64,000 nucleotides of DNA from Georgenia_A wangjunii (lineage in GTDB: Bacteria; Actinomycetota; Actinomycetes; Actinomycetales; Actinomycetaceae), in the NCBI RefSeq assembly GCF_036421915.1, contig NZ_JAZGOM010000013.1, one strand, 5' to 3'. Numbering within the stretch: position 1 is the stretch's first letter; the number at the start of each line of letters is the position of its first letter. The notes below the pieces were generated by a model that was not told where the DNA came from, ran no database searches, and was given only the letters and a program-made list of their open reading frames with translations. Position numbers and translations under genes: made by a program. Positions 53,886 to 62,204 of this stretch are shown in pieces.

Positions 53886-53891
53886 TAGCGT
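53886..53891 (+). promoter_or_regulatory. Possible -10 box of the nuclease-helicase gene
   Basis: TAGCGT lies 8 nt before the ATG; a GAGGAG stretch overlaps the same interval, so either a leaderless or a ribosome-site start is possible. Confidence 0.35.
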
Positions 53892-53899
53892 GAGGAGCG

Positions 53900-56800
53900 A
53901 TGTTCATCCTCGACGGCGCGGTCGTCACCAGCGCGACCGACGTCGCCCTCGCCTCGACCTGCGAGCTCGCCCTCCTGCGGCTGCTCGACGCGCGGCTCGG
54001 CCGGTCCGACCCGCCACCGCGTGACGCCGACGCCATGATGCGGCGCGTCGCCGCGCTCGGCGACGTCCACGAGCACGGCGTGCTCGAGGTGCTGCGGGCG
54101 CGGTTCGGGCCATACGACCCCACGGCCGGGCGCGGTGTCCTCGAGCTCCCGGACGCCGGTGCCTACGACCTCGCGGGGCTCCGGGCGGCCCACCACCGCA
54201 CGCTCGAGGCGCTGCGCTCCGGCACGGACGCCGTCTACCAGGGCACCTTCTTCGACGGGACCTTCTACGGCCGCGCCGACTTCCTCGTCCGCGTCGACGG
54301 CAGACAGGGGCGAGCCGACGGCGGGTGGCGCGCACCCGGGGGCGGCGGCGGAGGGCGGACGGGCGGGGCCGGGACGGAACAGGCTGACGACGGCAGGGTC
54401 GAACGGGCCGACGGCGGAGGCCGCACCGCCGGCGCGGGGGTGAGCTACGCCGTCCACGACGCCAAGCTCGCCCGTCACGCGAAGATCCCGGCGCTCCTCC
54501 AGCTCGCCGCCTACGCCGAGCAGATGCAGCGCGCGGGGATCGGGGTCGACGCCGCCGGGGTCCTCGTCCTCGGCGACGGGCACGAGTCCCGCCACGAGCT
54601 CGAGGACATCGTCCCCGTCTTCCGCGAGCGCCGCGCCCGCCTCGACGCCCTCATCACCGCCCACCTCGACGCCGGGCCGGTCACCTGGGGTCAGGAGGGG
54701 GTGCTCGCGTGCGGCCGGTGCGAGACGTGCGCCGCCGAGGTCGCCGCCCACCGCGACGTCCTCCTCGTCGCCGGGCTGCGCACCACCCAGCGGGCGCGCC
54801 TCCACGCCGCCGGGATCACGACGGTCGAGGAGCTGGCCGCCTCGACCGGTCCGGTCAGCGGCATCGGCACCGCGACGCTCGCGGGGCTGCGCGCCCAGGC
54901 ACGGCTGCAGTCCGAGCAGGACAGCTCTCCCCGCGGCCCCGACGGCGCGCCGCTCGTGCGGGCGGAGGTCGTCGCCCCGGAGGTGCTCGCGGCGCTCCCG
55001 GCACCCGACCCGGGGGACATCTACTTCGACTTCGAGGGCGACCCGCTGTGGTCCGCCGACGGCTCGGACGAGTGGGGCCTGGAGTACCTCTTCGGCGTCG
55101 TCGAGGCCGGCCCCGCGGCGGAGTTCCGCGCCTTCTGGGCGCACGACCGCGCCGAGGAGCGCGCGGCCCTCGAGGACTTCCTCGCCTACGTCACCGCGCG
55201 GCGGGAGGCGCACCCGGGCATGCACGTCTACCACTACGCCCCGTACGAGAAGACGGCCCTGCGCCGGCTCGTCGGCCGCCACGGCGTCGGCGAGGAGGTG
55301 CTCGACGACCTCCTGCGCCACGGCGTGCTCGTCGACCTCTACGCCACCGTCCGCCAGGGCATCCGCGTCTCCCAGCCCTCCTACTCGATCAAGAAGCTCG
55401 AGCCGCTGTACATGGGCACCGAGGCGCGCACCGGGCTCGACAACGCCGCCGACTCGATCGTCGCCTACGCCGAGGCCACCGCCGCCCGCGAGCGCGGGGA
55501 CGTCGCCGCCTACCGGGACCAGCTCGCGAGCATCGAGACGTACAACGCCTACGACTGCCTCTCGACCTACCGGCTCCACGAGTGGCTCCTCGCGCAGGGG
55601 CGCGCCCACGGGGTCGAGCCCGCGAGCGCCGCACCCGTCACGCCCGAGGAGGAGCCCGAGCCGCACCCCCTCGAGCGGGCGCTCCTCGCCGCCGCGGGGC
55701 CCGGGACCCGCGCCGAGCGCACGCCCGAGGAGCAGGCGCACGCGCTCCTCGCCGCAGCGCTCGGCTACCACCGGCGGGAGGACAAGCCCTTCTGGTGGGA
55801 GCACTTCGACCGGCTCAGCGCGGATGTCGAGGAGTGGCGGGAGAACCGGGACGTCCTCGTCGCACGGTCCGTCACGCCTCAGCGCGAGTGGTTCAAGGAG
55901 GGCAAGCAGCGCAACCTCCGCCGGCACCTGCGGATGAGTGGCGCGCTGCCCACCGGGTCGACGATCCGGGTGGGTGCCGGGGGATTCCTCCTCTACGGCG
56001 GGCCCCCGTACCCGCGCGACCTCGAGCCAGGGCCCGGCGAGGTGCGCGTCGCCCACTCCTCGGCGAAGGTGCTCGCACGGAGCGAGGAGGACGCGGGCGA
56101 CGTGCTCGTCGTCGAGGAGACGATCCCGGCGGCGCTCCAGCCGTACGACGCCCTGCCCATGGCGGTGACCCCGGGCGCGCCGCCCCAGACCAAGAACCTC
56201 GTGAGCGCCATCGAGGAGGTGGCCCAGCAGGTCCTCGACGCCGGGCCCGACCCGCAGCCGGCGCTCGACGTCCTGTGCCGGCGGCCCCCGCGCCTCGTCG
56301 GACTCGCGGCGCTGCCCGCCCCCGGAACGGACGGGGGGTACGTCGAGGCGATCACCGACGCCGTCCGCGCGCTCGACCGCTCCTACCTCGCCGTCCAGGG
56401 ACCGCCCGGGACGGGCAAGACGTACTTCGGCGCCCGTGTTATCGCCGCGCTCGTCGGCGAGGGGTGGCGCGTCGGGGTGGTCGCGCAGTCGCACGCCGTC
56501 GTGGAGAACCTCCTCGACCGGGTCGTCGACGCCGGCGTGCCGAGGGAACGGGTCGGCAAGAAGTACGAGGGCGACCAGCCCTGCGCGTGGACGCCGCTGC
56601 CCACCGACGGCCATGCCGCCTTCCTCGGCGGGCACGGCCCGCTCGGGTGCGTCGTCGGCGGCACGGCGTGGGACTTCACGAACACCAAGCGCGTCGGGCG
56701 CCAGGACCTCGACCTCCTCGTCGTCGACGAGGCGGGCCAGTTCTCGCTCGCCGCGACGATCGCGGTGTCCGCGGCGACGAAGCGGCTGCTCCTCCTCGGC

Positions 56801-57529
56801 GACCCGCAGCAGCTCCCCCAGGTGAGCCAGGACACGCACCCGGAACCGGTTGACGACTCGGCCCTCGGCTGGCTGGCCGAGGGGCACGAGACCCTGCCCC
56901 CGGAGCGCGGGTACTTCCTCGAGCGGACGTGGCGGATGCACCCCGCGCTGTGCGAGCGGGTCTCGCGGCTCGCGTACTCGGGGCGCCTGCGGTCGATGGA
57001 GACGGTGACGACGAACCGGCGCCTCACCGGCGTCGAGCCCGGGGTCCGCACCGTGCGGCTGGCCCACACCGGCAACGCGACGGTCTCCGAGGAGGAGGCC
57101 GCGGAGGTCGTCGCCCAGGTGCAGGCGGTCGTCGAGCGGGGATGGACGGACGACGTCGCCGGCGGGGCGCCGCCGCGGCCGCTCGGCGAGGGCGGGGTGC
57201 TCGTCGTCGCGGCGTACAACGCGCAGGTCGCGCTCATCCGGCGCAGGCTCGCCGAGGCCGGCCTGGACGAGGTCCGCGTCGGCACCGTCGACAAGTTCCA
57301 GGGCCAGCAGGCGCCCGTCGTCGTCGTCTCGATGGCCGCCTCGGCGGTGGAGGACGTCCCGCGCGGGATGTCGTTCCTGCTCTCGCGCAACCGGGTCAAC
57401 GTCGCGGTCTCGCGCGCCCAGTGGGCGGCGGTGCTCGTGCGCTCCGAGGCGCTCACCGACTACCTCCCGGGCACGCCCACCGGCCTCGCCGAGCTCGGGG
57501 CGTTCATCGCCCTGAGCGACGGCGCCTGA
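53900..57529 (+). CDS. TM0106-type RecB-like nuclease fused to RNase H-like domain and SF1 helicase
   Basis: This 1209-residue protein has three modules. Residues 1-290 form a PD-(D/E)XK RecB/Cas4-like nuclease: GRADFL with an acidic ligand, then VHDAKLARHAKIP with D-x-K, and LLQLAAYAEQM. Cys21 and the CGRCETC cluster near 270-276 could hold an iron-sulfur cluster. Residues about 365-560 are an RNase H-like exonuclease-type domain (IYFDFEGDPL, YHYAPYEKTALRRL, YNAYDCLSTYRL). Residues about 700-1200 are an Upf1/Dna2-like SF1 helicase: GPPGTGKT, LLVVDEAGQF, LGDPQQLPQV, VGTVDKFQGQQAPVVV and NVAVSRAQ. A Gly-rich insertion (about 133-185) splits the nuclease motifs. Likely roles are DNA repair or nucleic acid defence; none is established. 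Confidence 0.9.
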   Translation: MFILDGAVVTSATDVALASTCELALLRLLDARLGRSDPPPRDADAMMRRVAALGDVHEHGVLEVLRARFGPYDPTAGRGVLELPDAGAYDLAGLRAAHHRTLEALRSGTDAVYQGTFFDGTFYGRADFLVRVDGRQGRADGGWRAPGGGGGGRTGGAGTEQADDGRVERADGGGRTAGAGVSYAVHDAKLARHAKIPALLQLAAYAEQMQRAGIGVDAAGVLVLGDGHESRHELEDIVPVFRERRARLDALITAHLDAGPVTWGQEGVLACGRCETCAAEVAAHRDVLLVAGLRTTQRARLHAAGITTVEELAASTGPVSGIGTATLAGLRAQARLQSEQDSSPRGPDGAPLVRAEVVAPEVLAALPAPDPGDIYFDFEGDPLWSADGSDEWGLEYLFGVVEAGPAAEFRAFWAHDRAEERAALEDFLAYVTARREAHPGMHVYHYAPYEKTALRRLVGRHGVGEEVLDDLLRHGVLVDLYATVRQGIRVSQPSYSIKKLEPLYMGTEARTGLDNAADSIVAYAEATAARERGDVAAYRDQLASIETYNAYDCLSTYRLHEWLLAQGRAHGVEPASAAPVTPEEEPEPHPLERALLAAAGPGTRAERTPEEQAHALLAAALGYHRREDKPFWWEHFDRLSADVEEWRENRDVLVARSVTPQREWFKEGKQRNLRRHLRMSGALPTGSTIRVGAGGFLLYGGPPYPRDLEPGPGEVRVAHSSAKVLARSEEDAGDVLVVEETIPAALQPYDALPMAVTPGAPPQTKNLVSAIEEVAQQVLDAGPDPQPALDVLCRRPPRLVGLAALPAPGTDGGYVEAITDAVRALDRSYLAVQGPPGTGKTYFGARVIAALVGEGWRVGVVAQSHAVVENLLDRVVDAGVPRERVGKKYEGDQPCAWTPLPTDGHAAFLGGHGPLGCVVGGTAWDFTNTKRVGRQDLDLLVVDEAGQFSLAATIAVSAATKRLLLLGDPQQLPQVSQDTHPEPVDDSALGWLAEGHETLPPERGYFLERTWRMHPALCERVSRLAYSGRLRSMETVTTNRRLTGVEPGVRTVRLAHTGNATVSEEEAAEVVAQVQAVVERGWTDDVAGGAPPRPLGEGGVLVVAAYNAQVALIRRRLAEAGLDEVRVGTVDKFQGQQAPVVVVSMAASAVEDVPRGMSFLLSRNRVNVAVSRAQWAAVLVRSEALTDYLPGTPTGLAELGAFIALSDGA

Positions 57530-57566
57530 CCCTCGCCGCCGGACACCCACCCGCACCGGGGACGCG

Positions 57567-57606
57567 GAGACGGCCGGCACGGGAGACCTCCCGTGCCGGC
57601 CGTCTC
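57567..57606. terminator. Strong bidirectional terminator
   Basis: Arms of 19 nt at 57567-57585 and 57588-57606 (beginning GAGACGGCCGGC) are perfectly complementary around AC. It lies between the helicase gene and the convergent metallophosphoesterase gene. Confidence 0.85.
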
Positions 57607-57648
57607 GGGGCTGCGCCGCTCGTCCCGGCGCGGACCACCCGTGCCTGG

Positions 57649-60258
57649 CTAGTCGCGCTGGGTGCTGCGGCGCAGGCGCACGGTGAGGAGCGCGGCGCCG
57701 AGCACGAGGAGCGCGAGGACCGTCATCGGCACGATCGCACCGACCTCCACGCCGGTCACGGGGAGGCGGTCCCCGTCCGAGCGGCCCGCGTCGTCGCCGT
57801 CGCCCAGCTGCCCGTCGCCGTCGTCGTCGTTACCGGGCCGACCGTCGTCGTCACCATCGCCCGGCAGACCGTCGTCGTCACCATCGCCCGGCAGACCGTC
57901 GTCGTCACCATCGCCCGGCCGACCGTCGTCGTCACCATCGCCCGGCAGACCGTCGTCGTCACCATCGCCCGGCAGACCGTCGTCGTCACCATCGCCCGGC
58001 CGACCGTCGTCGTCACCATCGCCCGGCCGACCGTCGTCGTCACCATCGCCCGGCAGACCGTCGTCGTCACCGTCACCCGGCAGACCGTCGTCGTCACCGT
58101 CACCAGGCAGACCGTCGTCGTCACCGTCACCGTCACCGTCGCCGTCACCGGGGACCGGTGCCGTCACCGTGACGACGCGCGTCGCGGTCGCGGTGTTACC
58201 CGCCGAGTCGGAGACGGTGTACTCGAGGACGTACTCACCGGCGACCGACGTGTCGACGGCTCCGGCCACGCTCACCTGGGCGGTGAGGTCACCGTCGATC
58301 GCGTCGACCGCCATGACCCCGCTCATCGGGTCGAACGTCTGACCGACCTCGATCTCCGTCGCTGCGGGCAGCGTGAGGACGGGCTCCTCGGCGTCGGGGC
58401 GCTGGAGCGTCACCTGGTCGACGATGTCGAGGCCGTACACGTCGTACGTCGTGAGCGTGAGCGCGTTCTCCGAGATCTCGATGTTCGAGAAGTCGGGCGA
58501 GTAGTCCTGCTCCCAGAACGCCGTGTAGGGCTGGTCGCCCGTGCCGCCGGGGCTGTAGTAGTCGTAGAACTTGCTCGCGGTCGCGGAGTTGGCCGTCATG
58601 TAGAGGACCTGGCCCTCCGCGGGCGTCAGCACGTCACCCGGCGCCGGCGCCACGTCCGGGACGACGGGGGTGCCGCCCTCCATGAGGTAGCTGCGCGTGT
58701 GGATGTGGTCGTGGCCGGAGAGCACGAGGTCGACGCCGACGCGGGAGATGTCGTCCGTCAGCTTCTCCCGGATGTTGATGACGTTGCCGTCGTCGAGGTG
58801 GTTCGCCTGGCTGTAGGGCGCGTGGTGGAACGTGAGGATCGTCCAGTCGACGTCCCCCGCTGTCGTCACGGCGTCCTCGAGGAACTGCGCGTGCGCCTCG
58901 ATGTCGCTGTCGGACGACCGGTTCGAGTCCAGCCCGACGTAGAGCACGTCGTTGTACGTGTACCAGTAGTCGCGCCCCGTCGCGCTGCCGTCGGTCGTCG
59001 AGTTCGGCTGGTTGAACTGCTGGTCGTAGGCGACGGAACCGGTGTCGTGGTTGCCGACGTTGACGGCGATCGGCAGCTGCCTGATCTCCTCCGGGTACAT
59101 GAACTCGTCGTACTCCGCGACGCTGCCCGAGGCGTTGACCTGGTCACCCGTCGAGAGCAGGAAGTCCGAACCCGGGAAGAGGTTGGTCATCGTCGACATG
59201 GTCACCTCCCATGCCGCGCCGTCGCCCTCGACGCTGCCGTTGCCGCCGCTGCCGATCTGCGGGTCGCCGACCCACAGGACGTTGTAGTCCTTCGTGCCGA
59301 AGTCCTCGGTGGAGAACTCGAACGTGTCCGACCAGCGGCCCTCGTCGCTCCCGACGCGGTAGACGTAGTCGGTGTCCTCGTCGAGCCCGGTGACGACGGC
59401 GTGGTGGTAGGTCTGACCGTTGAAGCCCGGGCCGCTCTCGGTGGTCGCGAACGTCGTCGCGGACTCGGCGGGGAAGTCCCCGTCCGTCGCGGGGGCGATC
59501 TGCACCGACTCGGTGACGCCGGAGACCGAGAACCACGCGAGGTTGACCTGCGTCTCGTCGGCGCCGACGTGGAGGCTGACGTTGGAGACGACGGGCGGCG
59601 GGGGCGGCACGACGTCCGTCGCGACGAGCGAGCGCCACTCGAAGTAGACGTCCGAGCTCGACGCGGACCGGTTGTGGACCGACACCGCGATCGTGTTCTC
59701 ACCCTCGGTGAACAGCGCCGGGTCGAGGGACGCGGTCTCCTGCGTCATGTCGTTGCTCTGGTCGTGGCTGTACTGGAGGTTCGTCGCCGTGTCGAGGTCG
59801 GACACCGTCGTGGTGCGGTACGCCTCCTCGCCGTTGACGTAGAGGATCGCCCCGTCGTCGTAGGCGAACGTGGCGTCCAAGGCGGTCGCACTCTCGAGGT
59901 CGGACGCGTCGAGGGTGACGTCTGTGCGCAGGAAGTAGGTGGGGATGTTGTCGCCGTTGTCGTAGGCGCGCTGCCACGGCGTCGTGATCGTCGTCGACGG
60001 CTCGACCCCGAAGGAGCCGGAGCCGCTCTCCCAGGCCGCGTCGTCGAACGCGGCGTCCGAGGCGGTCCACGCGAGGTTGTCGGCGTACCCGGTGGCCGGG
60101 TCAGTGCCGGCGTCCCAGTACTGCCAGGTGCTGCTCGGGTCGAGCAGCACGTCACCGATCGCGGCTGAGGCCGGCCCGGCGATGGTGAGGACGGGCGCGA
60201 CGAGCCCGAGTGCGAGCGTGCCGAGTGCCACTCGCCCGGCAAGGGAGCAACGCTTCAA
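57649..60258 (-). CDS. Cell-wall-anchored metallophosphoesterase with GDGDDDG repeats and LPVTG signal
   Basis: This is an 869-residue surface protein. The signal peptide ends near residue 32 (AGPASA). A beta-rich N-terminal part, then a purple-acid-phosphatase-type fn3 domain (about 215-310), precede the calcineurin-like catalytic domain (about 320-560): WVGDPQIG, LLSTGDQVN, VGNHDTG, FHHAPYS and LSGHDHIHTR bear the metal ligands. A DUF5011 Ig-like domain (about 625-700) and eleven 9-residue acidic repeats (710-808) follow. The end is LPVTG (832-836), a membrane span and RRSTQRD, a class sortase sorting signal. The start is TTG, set by GGAGG at 7-nt spacing. It likely releases phosphate from organic esters at the cell surface. 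Confidence 0.9.
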   Translation of the reverse strand: MKRCSLAGRVALGTLALGLVAPVLTIAGPASAAIGDVLLDPSSTWQYWDAGTDPATGYADNLAWTASDAAFDDAAWESGSGSFGVEPSTTITTPWQRAYDNGDNIPTYFLRTDVTLDASDLESATALDATFAYDDGAILYVNGEEAYRTTTVSDLDTATNLQYSHDQSNDMTQETASLDPALFTEGENTIAVSVHNRSASSSDVYFEWRSLVATDVVPPPPPVVSNVSLHVGADETQVNLAWFSVSGVTESVQIAPATDGDFPAESATTFATTESGPGFNGQTYHHAVVTGLDEDTDYVYRVGSDEGRWSDTFEFSTEDFGTKDYNVLWVGDPQIGSGGNGSVEGDGAAWEVTMSTMTNLFPGSDFLLSTGDQVNASGSVAEYDEFMYPEEIRQLPIAVNVGNHDTGSVAYDQQFNQPNSTTDGSATGRDYWYTYNDVLYVGLDSNRSSDSDIEAHAQFLEDAVTTAGDVDWTILTFHHAPYSQANHLDDGNVINIREKLTDDISRVGVDLVLSGHDHIHTRSYLMEGGTPVVPDVAPAPGDVLTPAEGQVLYMTANSATASKFYDYYSPGGTGDQPYTAFWEQDYSPDFSNIEISENALTLTTYDVYGLDIVDQVTLQRPDAEEPVLTLPAATEIEVGQTFDPMSGVMAVDAIDGDLTAQVSVAGAVDTSVAGEYVLEYTVSDSAGNTATATRVVTVTAPVPGDGDGDGDGDDDGLPGDGDDDGLPGDGDDDGLPGDGDDDGRPGDGDDDGRPGDGDDDGLPGDGDDDGLPGDGDDDGRPGDGDDDGLPGDGDDDGLPGDGDDDGRPGNDDDGDGQLGDGDDAGRSDGDRLPVTGVEVGAIVPMTVLALLVLGAALLTVRLRRSTQRD
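57835..58131 (-). repeat. In-frame 27-bp tandem repeat, 11 units
   Basis: Eleven consecutive 27-nt units encode GDGDDDGLP or GDGDDDGRP. In protein order the variable residue runs L L L R R L L R L L R. The array is nearly identical at the DNA level and likely varies in length between strains. It forms an acidic stalk next to the sortase signal and may bind calcium. Confidence 0.95.
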
Positions 60259-60571
60259 GGGGGAACCTCCGGTGGATGCGGGTCCGGCGCAGGCACCAGC
60301 CGTCGCGCCGAGAACGGTCACCGCACACACAAGCGGAGCGGAGCGTGCAGCAGGGAAACCCCGCACGACTCACAGAAGGCACGCATGTGAACAGTGAGCG
60401 AGGCCGTCGCCGCGGCCTGTCCGGGCCCCTTCCGACCCCCGGAAGGCCTGGAAGGCCCGGATCGGTCTCACCGCACCGGGGTGGTCCACCCGCCCTACGC
60501 AGAAGCTCCGGAGCGGATCACCACCGCAGACGCGACGTGATCCACTCCGGAGCGTGGAGCGGTACGGCAGG
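60259..60571. other. 313-bp intergenic region
   Basis: Near its left edge lies the GGAGG ribosome site for the TTG start of the metallophosphoesterase. The right part holds the liv operon terminator at 60506-60552. I see no gene or clear promoter in the middle, although the phosphoesterase promoter must lie here. Confidence 0.5.
60506..60552 (-). terminator. Terminator of the liv operon
   Basis: Arms of 16 nt (CTCCGGAGCGGATCAC and GTGATCCACTCCGGAG) pair with one C/A mismatch around a 15-nt loop, 20 nt after the livF stop. Confidence 0.8.
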
Positions 60572-61306
60572 TCAGGCCGCCGGGCGGCCTCCGAGGTAGA
60601 GGTCGCTCAGCTTCGGGTCGGCGAGGAGCTCGGCCGCGGGGCCGCTCGCGAAGACCCGGCCGAGGTCGAGCACACAGCCGATGTCCGCCATCTCGAGCGC
60701 GCGGCGGGCGTTCTGCTCGACGAGCAGCACCGCCACCCCCGCGTCACGCATGCGGGCCACCTGCTGGAACACCGTCGTCACACGCTTGGGGTCGAGCCCC
60801 ATCGACGGCTCGTCGAGGAGGACGACGTCGGGCCTCACCATGAGCGCCCGGGCGAACTCGACCTGCTTCTGCTGGCCTCCCGAGAGGAGCCCTGCCGTCG
60901 ACGTCCACCGCTCCCCGACGACGGGGAAGACGGTCTTGACGAAGTCGCACCGCTCGCTCAGGGACGACTGGTCGGCCACCGTGTACCCGCCGAGCATGAC
61001 GTTCTCCTCGACCGTCATCTCCCGGAAGACGCTGTGCCCCTGGAGCACGTGGGACAGGCCGTTGCGGAGGAGCTCCTGCGGGCCGCGGCCCGTGACCTCC
61101 TTCCCGCCGAGGATCACCCGGCCGCCGCGTGGCTTGAGCAGCCCGCTCGCGACCTTGAGGACCGTCGACTTCCCGGCACCGTTGGGACCGACGAGGCAGA
61201 CGACCTCGCCCTTGCGGACCTGGACGGAGAGCCCGCGCAGGACGAGCGCGGCCTTGCCGTATCCGGCTTCGATGTCCTCGAGCTCGAGGACGACGTCAGA
61301 CGCCAA
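60572..61306 (-). CDS. livF: Branched-chain amino acid ABC transporter ATP-binding protein LivF
   Basis: This 244-residue ATPase has Walker A GPNGAGKSTVLK, the motif LLSGGQQKQVEFARAL and Walker B VVLLDEPSMGLDP, with LLVEQNARRAL at the switch. The domain spacing is that of LivF. A TTG start reads MASDVVLELEDIEAGYG and overlaps the livG stop by 11 nt in the uncorrupted sequence. It is the last gene of the liv operon and is followed by a strong hairpin. The first coding bases lie in a duplicated assembly segment. Confidence 0.92.
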   Translation of the reverse strand: MASDVVLELEDIEAGYGKAALVLRGLSVQVRKGEVVCLVGPNGAGKSTVLKVASGLLKPRGGRVILGGKEVTGRGPQELLRNGLSHVLQGHSVFREMTVEENVMLGGYTVADQSSLSERCDFVKTVFPVVGERWTSTAGLLSGGQQKQVEFARALMVRPDVVLLDEPSMGLDPKRVTTVFQQVARMRDAGVAVLLVEQNARRALEMADIGCVLDLGRVFASGPAAELLADPKLSDLYLGGRPAA

Positions 61307-61550
61307 GGTAGGCCTCCAGGACTCGCGGGTCGGACTGGATGACGTCGGCCGTGCCGGTGGCGATGGGGGCGCCCCGGTCGAACACGACGATGTGGTCGCA
61401 CAGCTTCATGATGAGCTCCATNCGTCAGACGCCAAGGTAGGCCTCCAGGACTCGCGGGTCGGACTGGATGACGTCGGCCGTGCCGGTGGCGATGGGGGCG
61501 CCCCGGTCGAACACGACGATGTGGTCGCACAGCTTCATGATGAGCTCCAT
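61294..61550. repeat. Perfect 128-bp duplication around a single N (assembly join)
   Basis: Bases 61294-61421 are identical to 61423-61550, with the only N of the window at 61422. The first copy is a stray end of livG. This is the signature of two contigs with a k-mer overlap joined without merging, not a biological duplication. The true sequence probably lacks 129 nt. Confidence 0.93.
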
Positions 61551-62204
61551 GTTGTGCTCGACGATGAGGAACGTCGTCCCCTCGCGGTTGAGCTCGGTGA
61601 CGAGCACGGCGATCCGCTCGATGAGCGAGGGGTTCACCCCGCCCGCCGGCTCGTCGAGCATGACGAGCGGCGGGTCCGACATGAGGGTCGACCCGAGCTC
61701 GAGCAGCTTCTGCTGGCCGTAGGAGATGTCGCGAGCCTCGGAGTTCTCGAGGTGGTCGATGCCGACGCGGTGGAGCATCTCGCGGGCGCGGGCGACCATC
61801 TCCCGGTTCCGGGGCAGCTCCATCTGCTGGGCGATCGACTCGGGCTGGACCGAGACGAGCATGTTCTCCAGGACGGTCATCCGGGGGAACACCCGGCACA
61901 GCTGGAAGCTGCGGCCGAGGCCCGCCCGGGCGATCCGGTGCGGCGCCCAGCCGGTGACGTCCTTGCCACGCAGGAAGACCTTGCCGGAGTCCGGCTTGAT
62001 CATGCCCGTGACGCAGTTGAAGAACGTCGTCTTGCCTGAGCCGTTGGGGCCGATGAGCCCGTTGACCTTCCCCTCGAGGAAGCTCACGCTCGCGTTGTTG
62101 ACCGCGTGCACCCCGCCGAAGGACTTCGTCAGCCCCTCGGTGCGGAGCACCGCCGTCGCCGTGTCGGTCGTCGTCGTGCCGGCCGTGCCGGTGGCTCTAG
62201 CCAC
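61425..62204 (-). CDS. livG: Branched-chain amino acid ABC transporter ATP-binding protein LivG
   Basis: This 259-residue ATPase has Walker A GPNGSGKTTFFN, followed by the LivG-type GLGRSFQLCRVFPRMTVLEN. The signature is degenerate (ISYGQQKLLELG), and Walker B is LVMLDEPAGGVNPSL, then FLIVEHNMELIM. This pattern is standard for LivG. The GTG start overlaps the livM stop by 8 nt and follows GGAGG. The C-terminus YLGV is complete in the second copy of the assembly duplication. Confidence 0.92.
   Translation of the reverse strand: MARATGTAGTTTTDTATAVLRTEGLTKSFGGVHAVNNASVSFLEGKVNGLIGPNGSGKTTFFNCVTGMIKPDSGKVFLRGKDVTGWAPHRIARAGLGRSFQLCRVFPRMTVLENMLVSVQPESIAQQMELPRNREMVARAREMLHRVGIDHLENSEARDISYGQQKLLELGSTLMSDPPLVMLDEPAGGVNPSLIERIAVLVTELNREGTTFLIVEHNMELIMKLCDHIVVFDRGAPIATGTADVIQSDPRVLEAYLGV

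Noticed and set aside
57835..58131. CRISPR-like array
   Set aside because: Units are contiguous 27-mers without spacers and read in frame as a protein stalk. No cas genes are present.
61296..61421. A second truncated livG gene
   Set aside because: The sequence is 100% identical to the end of livG and ends at the N, so an unmerged contig overlap explains it better than a gene duplication.
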